7,308 bases of DNA from the NCBI GenBank assembly GCA_903953145.1, contig CAJBIL010000345.1, positions 1 through 7,308 on the forward strand. The letters are read 5' to 3'. The notes beneath the pieces were generated by a model. The model worked only from the letters and a program-made list of their open reading frames with translations. It made no database searches and was not told where the DNA came from. Both the position numbers and the translations under genes were made by a program. This DNA comes from an uncultured beta proteobacterium (GTDB lineage Bacteria; Pseudomonadota; Gammaproteobacteria; Burkholderiales; Rhodocyclaceae). This document shows, piece after piece, positions 1 through 7,217 of this stretch (the stretch's first letter is position 1; each line of letters opens with the position of its first letter).

Positions 1-1752
1 CAGCGTCGCGCACTGCTTAATCGCTTGCGCGAACAAAGTGGCGTGCAGGCAGCCGCTTTATTCACCACCGACGGGCAACTGCTGGCCAGTTCGACTGGCG
101 ATCTTTCTTCGCTGTTGCCGCCAATCCCCTCGGCGGCACAGTTGCGCGAGGCTCGTTCCGGGCGGGGTTACAGCGTTATCGAGGGAGAGGCGACAGAGAT
201 CGGCGAAGGCAGTAAAGAATTGATGCTGCGCGTGCTGGTGCCGGTCAGCCCGCTGGGCCTCGCCAACGCACCGCGTGTTTTGCAGCTGACGCAGCCGGTA
301 CCAGCTAATCTGGCGCAGAACGCCGAGAGCGTGCAGGCTGTTTATCGCGACTATCAGGAACTGTCTCTGGGCCGCGAAGGGCTGACCCGGATTTACGCCA
401 TGACGCTGACGCTGACCGTGCTACTTGCCTTATTTACCGCATTTGCGCTGGCATTTGTGCTGGCGCGCCGGCTTTCGGCGCCACTTTCGATCTTGGCCGA
501 AGGCACGCAGGCGGTTGCTGCCGGTGACTTTACGCCGCGTCAGGCGATTTATAGTCGTGATGAGCTGGGCGTTCTGACCCAGTCATTCAACCAGATGACC
601 CGACAACTGGACGATGCCCGGCGTGAGACGGAGCGGCATCGTGCCGAAGTCGAATCAGCTCGTGCCTATCTGGAGTCGATTCTGGCCAATCTTTCGGCGG
701 GTGTGCTGGTTTTTGACCGGCGCTTCCTGTTGCGCACCTCCAATCAGGGGGCGCTGACTATTTTGAATGATGATTTTGTCGGCCTCTTCGCCGAGTCGAT
801 TGATCTCTGGCCGCGCCAGCAGGTTTTTGGCCACACAATCCGGGAAGCGTTTGCCGAATATGGCAACAAGGAGTGGCAGACGCAGATCGAACTGGAGCGC
901 AGCGGCGGGTTGCCGCAAATTTTGCTCTTGCGCGGCACGCAGCTGCCGGAAGGGTCGAGCGGCGGCTATGTCGTTGTTTTTGACGATGTGACGCGTCTCG
1001 TCGCAGCGCAGCGCAGTGCCGCCTGGGGCGAAGTGGCACGGCGCCTGGCGCATGAGATCAAGAATCCACTGACGCCCATCCAGCTTTCGGCCGAACGCTT
1101 GCAGATGAAGCTGGCCGACAAGCTGACGGGAAGCGATGCCGACATGCTCGGCCGGGCGACACAGACCATCATCAATCAGGTTCAGGCCATGAAACGCATG
1201 GTGGATGATTTTTCCGACTACGCCCGGATGCCGGCGCCCGAACTGGCTCGTCTCGACCTTAACGCGCTGGTTGGCGAGGTGCTCGGCCTCTATGAAACCT
1301 CGCGCGCCCGGATCGATGTTGCCCTGGCCACAGATTTGCCCGCCATCTGGGGCGATGCCACGCAATTGCGGCAAATCATTCATAACCTGTTGCGCAACGC
1401 CGAAGATGCGCAAGAGAACAGTGATGAGCCAAGTATCGGCATCAGGACGCGCATCGTTGATGGCGTGGCTGAACTCACGGTGAGCGACGCCGGCCCCGGT
1501 TTCCCGCCTGAACTGATGGCGCGGGTCTTTGAGCCCTATGTCACAACCAAGGCCCGCGGTACCGGGCTTGGCTTGGCCATCGTCAAGAAAATTGTCGACG
1601 AGCATCAGGGCCGCATCAACATTACCAACCGCCAGCCACTGGGCGCCGAGGTCAGTATTCGCCTGCCGCTGGCGCCCGCGTTGGCGGCGACACTCATTGC
1701 TGCTACTTCAACTATTTCCACTATTTCAACCGTTACTTCCACTGAGACCTGA
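1..1752 (+). CDS. ntrY: NtrY-like membrane sensor histidine kinase, 5'-truncated by window edge
   Basis: Sensor kinase that autophosphorylates on histidine and passes the phosphate to the NtrX regulator encoded next to it. The frame is open from base 1, so the visible 583 residues are only the C-terminal part; the TTG at 25 is not a credible start. Family members are usually over 700 residues with several N-terminal membrane helices. Visible, numbered from base 1: the end of an extracytoplasmic sensing region (1-130), a membrane helix (about 131-155), a HAMP domain (about 156-205), a coiled linker, a PAS-like domain starting near 224 (LESILANLSAGVLVFD), then the kinase core. The H box is RRLAHEIKNPLTP with phospho-acceptor H351. 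The N box is HNLLRNAEDA (bases 1381-1410). G1 is DAGPGF (from 1486), the F region is FEPYVTT, and G2 is GTGLGLAI (from 1558). All catalytic boxes are intact. The protein ends in a Ser/Thr-rich tail made of a short repeat. The stop lies two bases before ntrX. The signal sensed is unknown; redox and nitrogen roles are described for the family. Confidence 0.93.
   Translation, partial: QRRALLNRLREQSGVQAAALFTTDGQLLASSTGDLSSLLPPIPSAAQLREARSGRGYSVIEGEATEIGEGSKELMLRVLVPVSPLGLANAPRVLQLTQPVPANLAQNAESVQAVYRDYQELSLGREGLTRIYAMTLTLTVLLALFTAFALAFVLARRLSAPLSILAEGTQAVAAGDFTPRQAIYSRDELGVLTQSFNQMTRQLDDARRETERHRAEVESARAYLESILANLSAGVLVFDRRFLLRTSNQGALTILNDDFVGLFAESIDLWPRQQVFGHTIREAFAEYGNKEWQTQIELERSGGLPQILLLRGTQLPEGSSGGYVVVFDDVTRLVAAQRSAAWGEVARRLAHEIKNPLTPIQLSAERLQMKLADKLTGSDADMLGRATQTIINQVQAMKRMVDDFSDYARMPAPELARLDLNALVGEVLGLYETSRARIDVALATDLPAIWGDATQLRQIIHNLLRNAEDAQENSDEPSIGIRTRIVDGVAELTVSDAGPGFPPELMARVFEPYVTTKARGTGLGLAIVKKIVDEHQGRINITNRQPLGAEVSIRLPLAPALAATLIAATSTISTISTVTSTET
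1708..1734 (+). repeat. Three tandem 9-bp units in the ntrY 3' end
   Basis: Three in-frame 9-base units, tcaactatt, tccactatt and tcaaccgtt, encode Ser-Thr-Ile, Ser-Thr-Ile and Ser-Thr-Val. Further Ser/Thr codons follow to the stop. They lie after the last conserved part of the kinase ATPase domain (IRLPLAP), so the repeat forms a low-complexity C-terminal tail. Copy number could vary without harming the kinase core. The base composition is more AT-rich than the surrounding gene. Confidence 0.75.
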
Positions 1753-1754
1753 CC

Positions 1755-3014
1755 ATGGCACAAATACTGGTCGTCGATGACGAAATTGGCATTCGCGAGT
1801 TGCTCTCCGAAATTCTGGCTGACGAAGGCCACACCGTCTGGCTGGCCGAACATGCCGCAGCCGCAAGAAAGATTCGCAATGAAAAGCGCCCGGATCTTGT
1901 CCTGCTTGATATCTGGATGCCCGACACCGATGGCATTTCGCTGCTCAAGGAATGGTCGTCAGGCGGTTTGCTGACCATGCCGGTGGTCATGATGTCGGGG
2001 CACGGCACGATTGATACAGCGGTTGAAGCAACCCGCATCGGCGCGATTGATTTCCTCGAAAAGCCGATTGCCCTGCAAAAGCTGCTGGCCACCGTCAAAA
2101 AAGCGCTCAAGCACGAAGCTGCGCCGCACAAGCCGCCACTGACGCTTGATGCCTTTGCCCGCTCGCCGCTATTGAAGGACCTGAAAAAGCGTCTTGAACA
2201 GGCGGCGGCTAAAACCCAGATTCTTTTGCTGAAGAGCGCTTCCGGCGGCATTGCTGAAATTTGCGCGCGCACCTTACAGGCACCGCAAACGCCCTGGCTT
2301 GATCTGTCTGCATCAAGTGCACCACTGACCCAGGAGATGCTGGAAAAATCGGCGGGTGGCATTCTGTTTATTGCGGATCTTTTGTTGCTCGGCAAGTTGC
2401 AGCAGATGAACCTTGTGTTCGCCCTTGAGCGCCTCGAGAAGCACAACTTGCAACTGGTCGCCGCCTCCACGCGTTCATTGGCTGCGCTTGACGAAGCAGG
2501 CTGGGATCCCGCGCTGATCGCACGGCTTGGCGAAGTCTGGGTAGCCTTGCCGCAACTGGCGGGGCACGCTGACGATGTGCCGGAAATTGCCGCGCTCGTT
2601 CTCAATCATCTGGTTGAGCGGAGCGAAGTACCGCAGCGGCATTTTTCAAGCAGTGCGCTAAACGCCTTGCGCATGCATCGCTGGCAAGGCGAGTGGTCGG
2701 AGCTGCTGGCGGCAGTGAAGAATCTTGCGCTATCGGCGCTTGAAGAAGAAATTTCGGTGGAGGATGTCGGCCGCGTGCTACAGCGTGATGCCGGCGAAGC
2801 CGCCGTGCAAACGCCCATCATGCCGATGTTCGAGCAGCCCTTGCGCGACGCGCGCGAGGCATTCGAGCGTCTGTACTTTGAACATCATTTGAAAAGCGAA
2901 CGCGGCAACATGACGCGCGTTGCCGAAAAAACAGGGCTGGAACGGACGCATCTTTATCGTAAACTGAAGCAACTGGGTTTGAATCTCGGCCGCCGTAGCG
3001 AAGAGCGCGAATAA
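1755..3014 (+). CDS. ntrX: NtrX-like response regulator with degenerate AAA+ domain
   Basis: DNA-binding response regulator, partner of the NtrY kinase encoded just upstream; 419 residues against about 450-480 for typical NtrX. The receiver (1-119) is complete: acidic pair D8/D9, phospho-acceptor D52 in LVLLDIWMPDTDG, S81 in MMSGHGT, and K103. The C-terminus (about 363-419) is a Fis-type helix-turn-helix, with REAFERLYFEHHLK followed by GNMTRVAEKTGLERTHLYRKL, very NtrX-like. The middle (about 137-340) aligns by position to a sigma-54-interacting AAA+ ATPase but has lost its catalytic motifs. Walker A is replaced by LLKSASGGIAE (159-168, no GKT/GKE), no GAFTGA loop is present, and Walker B is reduced to GGILFIADLL (201-210). 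ATP hydrolysis and classical sigma-54 activation are therefore unlikely; it more likely acts by phosphorylation-dependent DNA binding. The ATG at 1755 is two bases after the ntrY stop with only a weak ribosome site, suggesting translational coupling. Confidence 0.9.
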   Translation: MAQILVVDDEIGIRELLSEILADEGHTVWLAEHAAAARKIRNEKRPDLVLLDIWMPDTDGISLLKEWSSGGLLTMPVVMMSGHGTIDTAVEATRIGAIDFLEKPIALQKLLATVKKALKHEAAPHKPPLTLDAFARSPLLKDLKKRLEQAAAKTQILLLKSASGGIAEICARTLQAPQTPWLDLSASSAPLTQEMLEKSAGGILFIADLLLLGKLQQMNLVFALERLEKHNLQLVAASTRSLAALDEAGWDPALIARLGEVWVALPQLAGHADDVPEIAALVLNHLVERSEVPQRHFSSSALNALRMHRWQGEWSELLAAVKNLALSALEEEISVEDVGRVLQRDAGEAAVQTPIMPMFEQPLRDAREAFERLYFEHHLKSERGNMTRVAEKTGLERTHLYRKLKQLGLNLGRRSEERE

Positions 3015-3045
3015 GCAAGCCGGCGCGGCGGCCTGATAGAACAGC

Positions 3046-3052
3046 AAGGGGG
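3046..3052 (+). promoter_or_regulatory. Strong ribosome binding site of trkA
   Basis: The purine run aaggggg ends four bases before the ATG at 3057, with aaaa between. It is the clearest Shine-Dalgarno-like sequence in the window and fixes the trkA start, which also begins the nucleotide-binding strand (MKIVILGAGQVG) as expected for the family. The 42-base ntrX-trkA gap shows no terminator, so trkA probably shares the ntrYX transcript. Confidence 0.7.
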
Positions 3053-3056
3053 AAAA

Positions 3057-4488
3057 ATGAAAATTGTTATCCTGGGTGCGGGGCAGGTCGGGGCCAGCGT
3101 TGCGGAAAGTCTGGTGTCTGAAGACAACGACATCACGATTGTTGATAGCGATCCGGAGCGTTTGCAGCAATTGCAGGATCATCTGGATTTGCGCACCGTG
3201 GTCGGTAATGCGGCGACGCCCTCCGCGTTGCACGATGCCGGGCTGGAAGATGCCGACATGCTGATCGCCGTGACGCAGAGTGATCAGACCAATCTGGTGG
3301 CCTGCAAGGTGGCGCACAGTATTTTCAACGTGCCGATGCGGATTGCCCGCTTGCGCTCGACTGATTTTCTGGAAAGCGAGACGCTGCTCAAACCGGAGAA
3401 TTTCGCCGTTGATTTTGCGCTTTGTCCGGAACAGGTCATTACCGATTACATCATCAAGCTGATCGAGTTCCCCGAAGCCTTGCAGGTGCTTTCCTTCGCC
3501 AAGGATCGGGTCGCGCTGGTCGCGGTTCGTGTCTACGCCGGCGGTTTGATGGTCGGCAAGCCAATTAAGGAGATGAGCGATCATTTGACCGCTGGTGTTG
3601 AGGCACGCATTGCCGCGATCTTCCGGCGTGACCGGCCGATTACGCCGACAGGCGATACGGTGATCGAGGACGGCGACGAGGTTTTCGTGCTGGCAGCCGA
3701 CGAGCATATTCGCTTTGTGCTGCGCGAAATGCGCCGGATGATGAAGCCGGTGGTTCGCGTCATGATTGCCGGCGGCGGCAATATCGGTTTACGCGTTGCG
3801 CGGGCGCTGGAGCATAAATATCAGGTCAAAATCATCGAAGGCAGCCGCACGCGCGCCGAGTTGATTGCCAACACCCTGCAAGAAACGCTGGTGCTGCGTG
3901 GCGATGCGACGGACGAAGATTTGCTGCAACAGGAGGCCATCGACGAGATGGACCTCTTCCTGGCGCTGACCAACGACGACGAAAACAACATCATGGCCGC
4001 TTCGCTGGCCAAGCGCATGGGCTGCAAGCGTGTGGTGGCGCTGATTAACCGGCGCGCCTATGCCGAAATCGTTCAGGGTGGCCCGATCGATATCGCCATT
4101 TCACCGGCGCAGGTGTCGATTGGCGCCTTGCTGGCGCATGTGCGGCATGGTGATGTGGCGCAAGTGCATAGCCTGCGGCGTGGCGCGGCCGAGGCGCTGG
4201 AAATCGTTGCGCATGGTGACCGGAAAACCTCAAAGGCAGTCGGCCGTCGCATTGGCGAGCTGCCGGTTATCCCGGGGTGCAACGCTCGCCGTGATTGTGC
4301 GTGATTTCGACAAGATCGAAGACGTTGGCTATCAGGGCATGGCCATGCGCAAGCGCATGGGGCATGTGGTGATCGCGCACAAGGACGAGGTGATTCAGAG
4401 CGGCGACCACGTTATCGTGTTTTGTCTGAACAAGAAAGTGGTCAAGAAAGTCGAGCAACTGTTTCAGGTTAGCGTGGGGTTCCTGTGA
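3057..4488 (+). pseudogene. trkA: TrkA potassium uptake regulatory subunit, interrupted by a one-base frameshift
   Basis: Cytoplasmic NAD(H)-binding subunit that gates the TrkH potassium channel. The layout is the classic duplicated one. KTN1 has GAGQVG (7-12) and the ribose-binding acid D30. RCK_C1 lies at about 140-225. KTN2 has GGGNIG (239-244). RCK_C2 starts around 385. The first frame runs from ATG 3057 but hits TGA at 4302-4304, giving 415 residues ending in the unrelated peptide CNARRDCA. The missing half of RCK_C2 continues in the +1-shifted frame from 4276 to the TGA at 4486-4488 (GATLAVIVRD, then SGDHVIVF, KKVEQLFQVSVGFL). Removing one G from the run at 4274-4277 joins the frames into a 476-residue protein, close to but somewhat longer than E. 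coli TrkA (458). Either the gene carries a recent lesion or the sequence has an indel error; conservation up to the stop favours a very recent event or an error. The restored stop overlaps the trkH start by four bases. Confidence 0.88.
4274..4277 (+). other. Frameshift point in trkA (G4 run)
   Basis: The sequence atcccggggtgcaac is read as Ile-Pro-Gly-Cys-Asn in the first frame. With three Gs instead of four it would read Ile-Pro-Gly-Ala-Thr-Leu, which continues the TrkA alignment without a gap. The insertion sits in a CCCGGGG block, a typical place for an indel call error. No in-frame stop or upstream Shine-Dalgarno element of the prfB type lies at the site, so programmed +1 frameshifting is not supported. 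Confidence 0.8.
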
Positions 4489-5945
4489 GATACCGCGTTT
4501 TTCCGATTCTGCATGTGATGGGGATGATGCTCGTCTTCTTTGGCTTGACTTATCTGATGCCGATTGCGACCAGCATCATCTACGAGGATGGGGTGCTCTT
4601 CGAGTTTATCGATGCGATGGTTTTTTGCATGCTGGCCGGTCTCGGGCTCTGGTGGCCGACCCGGCGCTTCAAGCGCGAGTTGCAACCACGTGACGGTTTT
4701 CTGCTGGTCACCCTTGCCTGGGTGATGATGGCGGCCATCGCCACGGTGCCACTGATGCTGATCATCCCGAATTTTTCCTTCACCGACGCTTTTTTTGAAA
4801 CGATGTCCGGCCTGACGACCACGGGCAGTACGGTGCTGACCGGTATTGAGCATTTGCCGCCGGCTGTCAATATCTGGCGTCATGAGCTCAACTGGCTGGG
4901 TGGTATGGGCATTATCGTGCTCGCCGTCGCGATTTTGCCGCTACTCGGCGTTGGCGGCATGCAACTCTACAAGGCGGAAACACCCGGGCCGATGAAGGAT
5001 TCCAAGCTGACGCCGCGCATTGCCAGCACTGCAAAGGCGCTGTGGCTCGTCTATTTCGGGATCACCGTGGCCTGCATTTTGTCACTCAAAGTGGTCGGTA
5101 TGAACTGGCTGGATGCCATCTGTCACGCGTTTGCCGCCTTGTCGCTGGGCGGTTTTTCAACCTATGACGCAAGTGTTGGCCAGTTCAATTCACCGGAAAT
5201 TGAAGCCGTCCTGATATTTTTCATGATGGCAGCCGGCTTTAATTTTGCTACCCATTTTCTGGTCTTGCGTGATCGCTCGCCAATGGCCTACTGGCGGGAC
5301 ACCGAGGCTAAAGCATTTGTGCTTCTGATCGTTTCCAGCACCCTGGTTTGCACAACCTACCTGTGGGAGTTAGGCGTATACGAGGAATGGCTGACAGCGC
5401 TCCGGCACGTTGCTTTTAATCTTGTGTCAATTGCCACCGACTGCGGCTTTGCCAGTGTCGACTACGACAAATGGCCGATTTTTGTCCCGATGTGGATGCT
5501 GTTCCTCTCTTGCATTGCGGTGTGTTCGGGCTCGACCGGCGGCGGGATCAAGATGATCCGGACGCTGATTCTGACCCAACAGGGGCTGCGCGAGTTACAA
5601 AAGCTGATTCATCCGGCGGTGGTCAATCCGATCCGGATCGGCGGTACGCCGATTCCGCAGAGCATTGCCGGTGCCGTGCTCGGGTTTATTTTTCTCTATG
5701 CCCTGACGGTCGGCGAGTTGACGTTCTTGCTGATCGCCAGCGGGATGGACTTTATCTCGGCATTCACCGCGATCATTGCGTGTATCAACAATGCAGGGCT
5801 GGGTCTTAACGCGGTTGGCCCGGCACAGAATTTTCAATCGCTGACTGATTTCCAAACATGGATTTGTACGCTGGCCATGCTTGCCGGGCGCCTGGAGATT
5901 TTTACGTTCTTCGTGTTATTCACGCCCTATTTCTGGCGCCGTTAG
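4485..5945 (+). CDS. trkH: TrkH-type potassium uptake transmembrane subunit
   Basis: Integral inner-membrane subunit that carries potassium, gated by the TrkA ring. It is 486 residues, close to the usual 483-485. The four pore repeats and their filter glycines are visible: SGLTTTGST (G114), LSLGGFSTYD (G223), TDCGFAS (G321) and INNAGLGL (G438). The segment between the third and fourth pores contains the conserved glycine-rich STGGGIKMIRTLIL, part of the family's gating region. The C-terminus, AGRLEIFTFFVLFTPYFWRR, is the standard TrkH ending. Hydrophobic segments run through most of the protein, including an early one (VMGMMLVFFGLTYLMP). The GTG start at 4485 overlaps the TGA that would end full-length trkA (gtga at 4485-4488), with a gggg element five bases upstream (4476-4479); an internal ATG at 4518 would cut into the first helix. 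Translation is probably coupled to trkA. No catalytic or filter residue is missing. Confidence 0.95.
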   Translation: MRYRVFPILHVMGMMLVFFGLTYLMPIATSIIYEDGVLFEFIDAMVFCMLAGLGLWWPTRRFKRELQPRDGFLLVTLAWVMMAAIATVPLMLIIPNFSFTDAFFETMSGLTTTGSTVLTGIEHLPPAVNIWRHELNWLGGMGIIVLAVAILPLLGVGGMQLYKAETPGPMKDSKLTPRIASTAKALWLVYFGITVACILSLKVVGMNWLDAICHAFAALSLGGFSTYDASVGQFNSPEIEAVLIFFMMAAGFNFATHFLVLRDRSPMAYWRDTEAKAFVLLIVSSTLVCTTYLWELGVYEEWLTALRHVAFNLVSIATDCGFASVDYDKWPIFVPMWMLFLSCIAVCSGSTGGGIKMIRTLILTQQGLRELQKLIHPAVVNPIRIGGTPIPQSIAGAVLGFIFLYALTVGELTFLLIASGMDFISAFTAIIACINNAGLGLNAVGPAQNFQSLTDFQTWICTLAMLAGRLEIFTFFVLFTPYFWRR

Positions 5946-5972
5946 GCAAAAGCCCTCTGCTTTGGTGGCGTC

Positions 5973-5979
5973 GGGGGGG
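5973..5979 (+). repeat. G7 homopolymer between trkH and hemE
   Basis: Seven consecutive Gs lie in the 111-base trkH-hemE gap, nine bases before the candidate -10 element gataat. If that element is used, the tract falls in the -35/-10 spacer. No repeat variation can be judged from a single sequence. Confidence 0.6.
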
Positions 5980-5988
5980 CGAACGCGG

Positions 5989-5994
5989 GATAAT
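5989..5994 (+). promoter_or_regulatory. Candidate -10 element of a hemE promoter
   Basis: The hexamer gataat is one base from the consensus tataat, 62 bases before the hemE GTG. No good -35 exists at normal spacing: the best at 18 bases is gtggcg (5965-5970, 3 of 6 matches), and tttggt (5961-5966) is 22 bases away. An independent hemE promoter is plausible because its function differs from that of trkAH, but the signal is weak. If used, transcription would start near 6000. Confidence 0.3.
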
Positions 5995-6050
5995 CTCCGC
6001 CTTCCAGCGAATGTTCGCCTTCTATCCTCTTTACCTCCTTTCCGGCGGAG
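5995..6050 (+). promoter_or_regulatory. Inverted repeat covering the hemE ribosome binding site
   Basis: CTCCGCC at 5995-6001 is the exact reverse complement of GGCGGAG at 6044-6050. The 3' arm contains the GGAG Shine-Dalgarno sequence (6047-6050), which lies six bases before the GTG at 6057 and fixes that start. The 42-base loop contains a second small stem, GCGA (6007-6010) with TCGC (6015-6018). On a transcript reading through from trkH, this could fold and hide the ribosome site. It fits no riboswitch family that I recognise and could be chance. Confidence 0.35.
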
Positions 6051-6056
6051 CAAAAC

Positions 6057-7133
6057 GTGACACGACCCCGCAACGACAACTTCCTGCGTGCCCTGCTCAA
6101 AGAGCCGACCGACCATACGCCACTCTGGCTGATGCGCCAGGCGGGGCGCTACCTGCCTGAGTATTGCGAGACGCGTAAGCGCGCCGGCAGCTTTCTTCAA
6201 TTGTGCAAGAACCCGGCGATGGCCTGCGAAGTCACCTTGCAGCCGCTTGCCCGCTACGATCTGGATGCCGCGATTCTGTTTTCCGACATCCTGACCGTGC
6301 CCGACGCCATGGGGCTGGGGCTGTATTTCACCGAAGGCGAAGGGCCGAAGTTTGAGCGCCCGCTGCGCGAAGAATGGGCGATTCGTGACCTCACCGTGCC
6401 GGACCCCTACGATCATCTGCGCTATGTGACCGATGCCGTGTCCGAAATCCGCCGTGCGCTGGATAACTCGGTGCCGCTGATCGGCTTCTCCGGCAGCCCC
6501 TACACGCTGGCCTGCTACATGGTCGAAGGCGCGTCGAGCAGCGATTACCGACACGTCAAGACGATGATGTACGACCGGCCGGATCTGATGCATCACATCC
6601 TGTCGGTGACCGCCGATTCGGTGATTGCTTACCTCAATGCCCAGATCGAATCCGGCGCGCAGGCCGTGATGATTTTCGACTCGTGGGGCGGTGGCCTGTC
6701 GGCGGCGGCGTATCAGGAGTTTTCACTGCAATACATGCAGCGCATCGTTGCCGGCCTGATCAAAGAGAAAGACGGCGAGCGGATTCCGTCCATCGTCTTT
6801 ACCAAAGGTGGCGGCTTGTGGCTGGAGTCGATTGCCAATATCGGCTGCGACGCACTCGGCCTCGACTGGACGATCGACATCGGCGAAGCACGCCGGCGGG
6901 TGGGCGACAAGGTGGCGTTGCAAGGCAACCTCGACCCCAACGTGCTGTTCGCCTCGCCGGACAAAATCGCCGCTGAAGCTAAAAAAGTGCTCGATAGCTA
7001 CGGCCCGGGCGATACCGGCCATGTGTTCAACCTCGGCCATGGTATTTCACAATTCACCCCGCCGGATCATGTGACGACGCTGGTAAAAACGGTGCATGAG
7101 TACAGCAAAGCCTTGCGCAACAACAGTAAATAA
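6057..7133 (+). CDS. hemE: Uroporphyrinogen decarboxylase
   Basis: Cytoplasmic enzyme that removes the four acetate carboxyl groups of uroporphyrinogen III to give coproporphyrinogen III in heme synthesis; it needs no cofactor. It is 358 residues, typical for the bacterial enzyme (about 340-360). Family signatures appear in order: PLWLMRQAGRYLPEY with substrate-binding R27 and R31; FSDILTVPDAMG with the essential D77; GFSGSPYTLACYMVEG with Y149; FDSWGG with S209; QGNLDPNVL; and FNLGHGI with H328. These match the active-site Asp, Tyr, Ser and His of the characterised enzymes. The GTG start at 6057 is supported by GGAG six bases upstream and by the usual N-terminus (NDNFLRALLKEPTDHTPLW). It lies 111 bases after trkH, on the same strand but functionally unrelated. 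It is intact, with codon use like its neighbours. Confidence 0.97.
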   Translation: MTRPRNDNFLRALLKEPTDHTPLWLMRQAGRYLPEYCETRKRAGSFLQLCKNPAMACEVTLQPLARYDLDAAILFSDILTVPDAMGLGLYFTEGEGPKFERPLREEWAIRDLTVPDPYDHLRYVTDAVSEIRRALDNSVPLIGFSGSPYTLACYMVEGASSSDYRHVKTMMYDRPDLMHHILSVTADSVIAYLNAQIESGAQAVMIFDSWGGGLSAAAYQEFSLQYMQRIVAGLIKEKDGERIPSIVFTKGGGLWLESIANIGCDALGLDWTIDIGEARRRVGDKVALQGNLDPNVLFASPDKIAAEAKKVLDSYGPGDTGHVFNLGHGISQFTPPDHVTTLVKTVHEYSKALRNNSK

Positions 7134-7173
7134 CGGGAAATAAAAAGAAATAAATTTAAACTTTCCTGTTGAC

Positions 7174-7182
7174 TTATGCACA
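7174..7182 (+). promoter_or_regulatory. DnaA-box-like 9-mer
   Basis: TTATGCACA matches the relaxed DnaA-box consensus TTWTNCACA at every position and differs from the strongest form, TTATCCACA, by one base. It stands in the AT-rich region 41 bases after the hemE stop. I saw no second good box on either strand nearby, so this is not an origin by itself; it could be a single regulatory or titration site. Confidence 0.4.
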
Positions 7183-7217
7183 GAACTGCCTGCCCGGTAA
7201 CAAAACTGTCGCAAGTC

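Noticed and set aside
655..1605. Long antisense open frame (316 codons) opposite ntrY
   Set aside because: It lies wholly opposite conserved kinase motifs, its translation resembles no family I recognise, and long antisense frames are common in GC-rich genes.
1733..2605. Antisense open frame (290 codons) opposite ntrX
   Set aside because: Its translation is a Ser/Arg/Ala-rich shadow without recognisable domains, while the + strand encodes a clear response regulator.
3019..3029. Small GC hairpin (GCCG-GCG-CGGC) in the ntrX-trkA gap as a terminator
   Set aside because: The stem is only four pairs and no T tract follows; it is too weak to end transcription.
2778..3707. Antisense open frame (309 codons) spanning the ntrX end and trkA start
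   Set aside because: It overlaps two well-supported genes and shows no domain; it is a codon-bias shadow.
4274..4304. Programmed +1 frameshift to make full-length TrkA
   Set aside because: There is no stop codon at the shift site, no upstream stimulator is visible, and I know of no precedent for frameshifting in trkA; an indel is the simpler explanation.
4790..4796. T7 run in trkH as a frameshift or slippage site
   Set aside because: The frame is intact across it and it encodes conserved Phe-Phe codons just before the first pore loop.
5949..5963. Hairpin AAAGC-CCTCT-GCTTT just after trkH as a terminator
   Set aside because: The stem is five pairs, mostly A-T, and is followed by ggtggcg rather than a T run, so termination is not supported.
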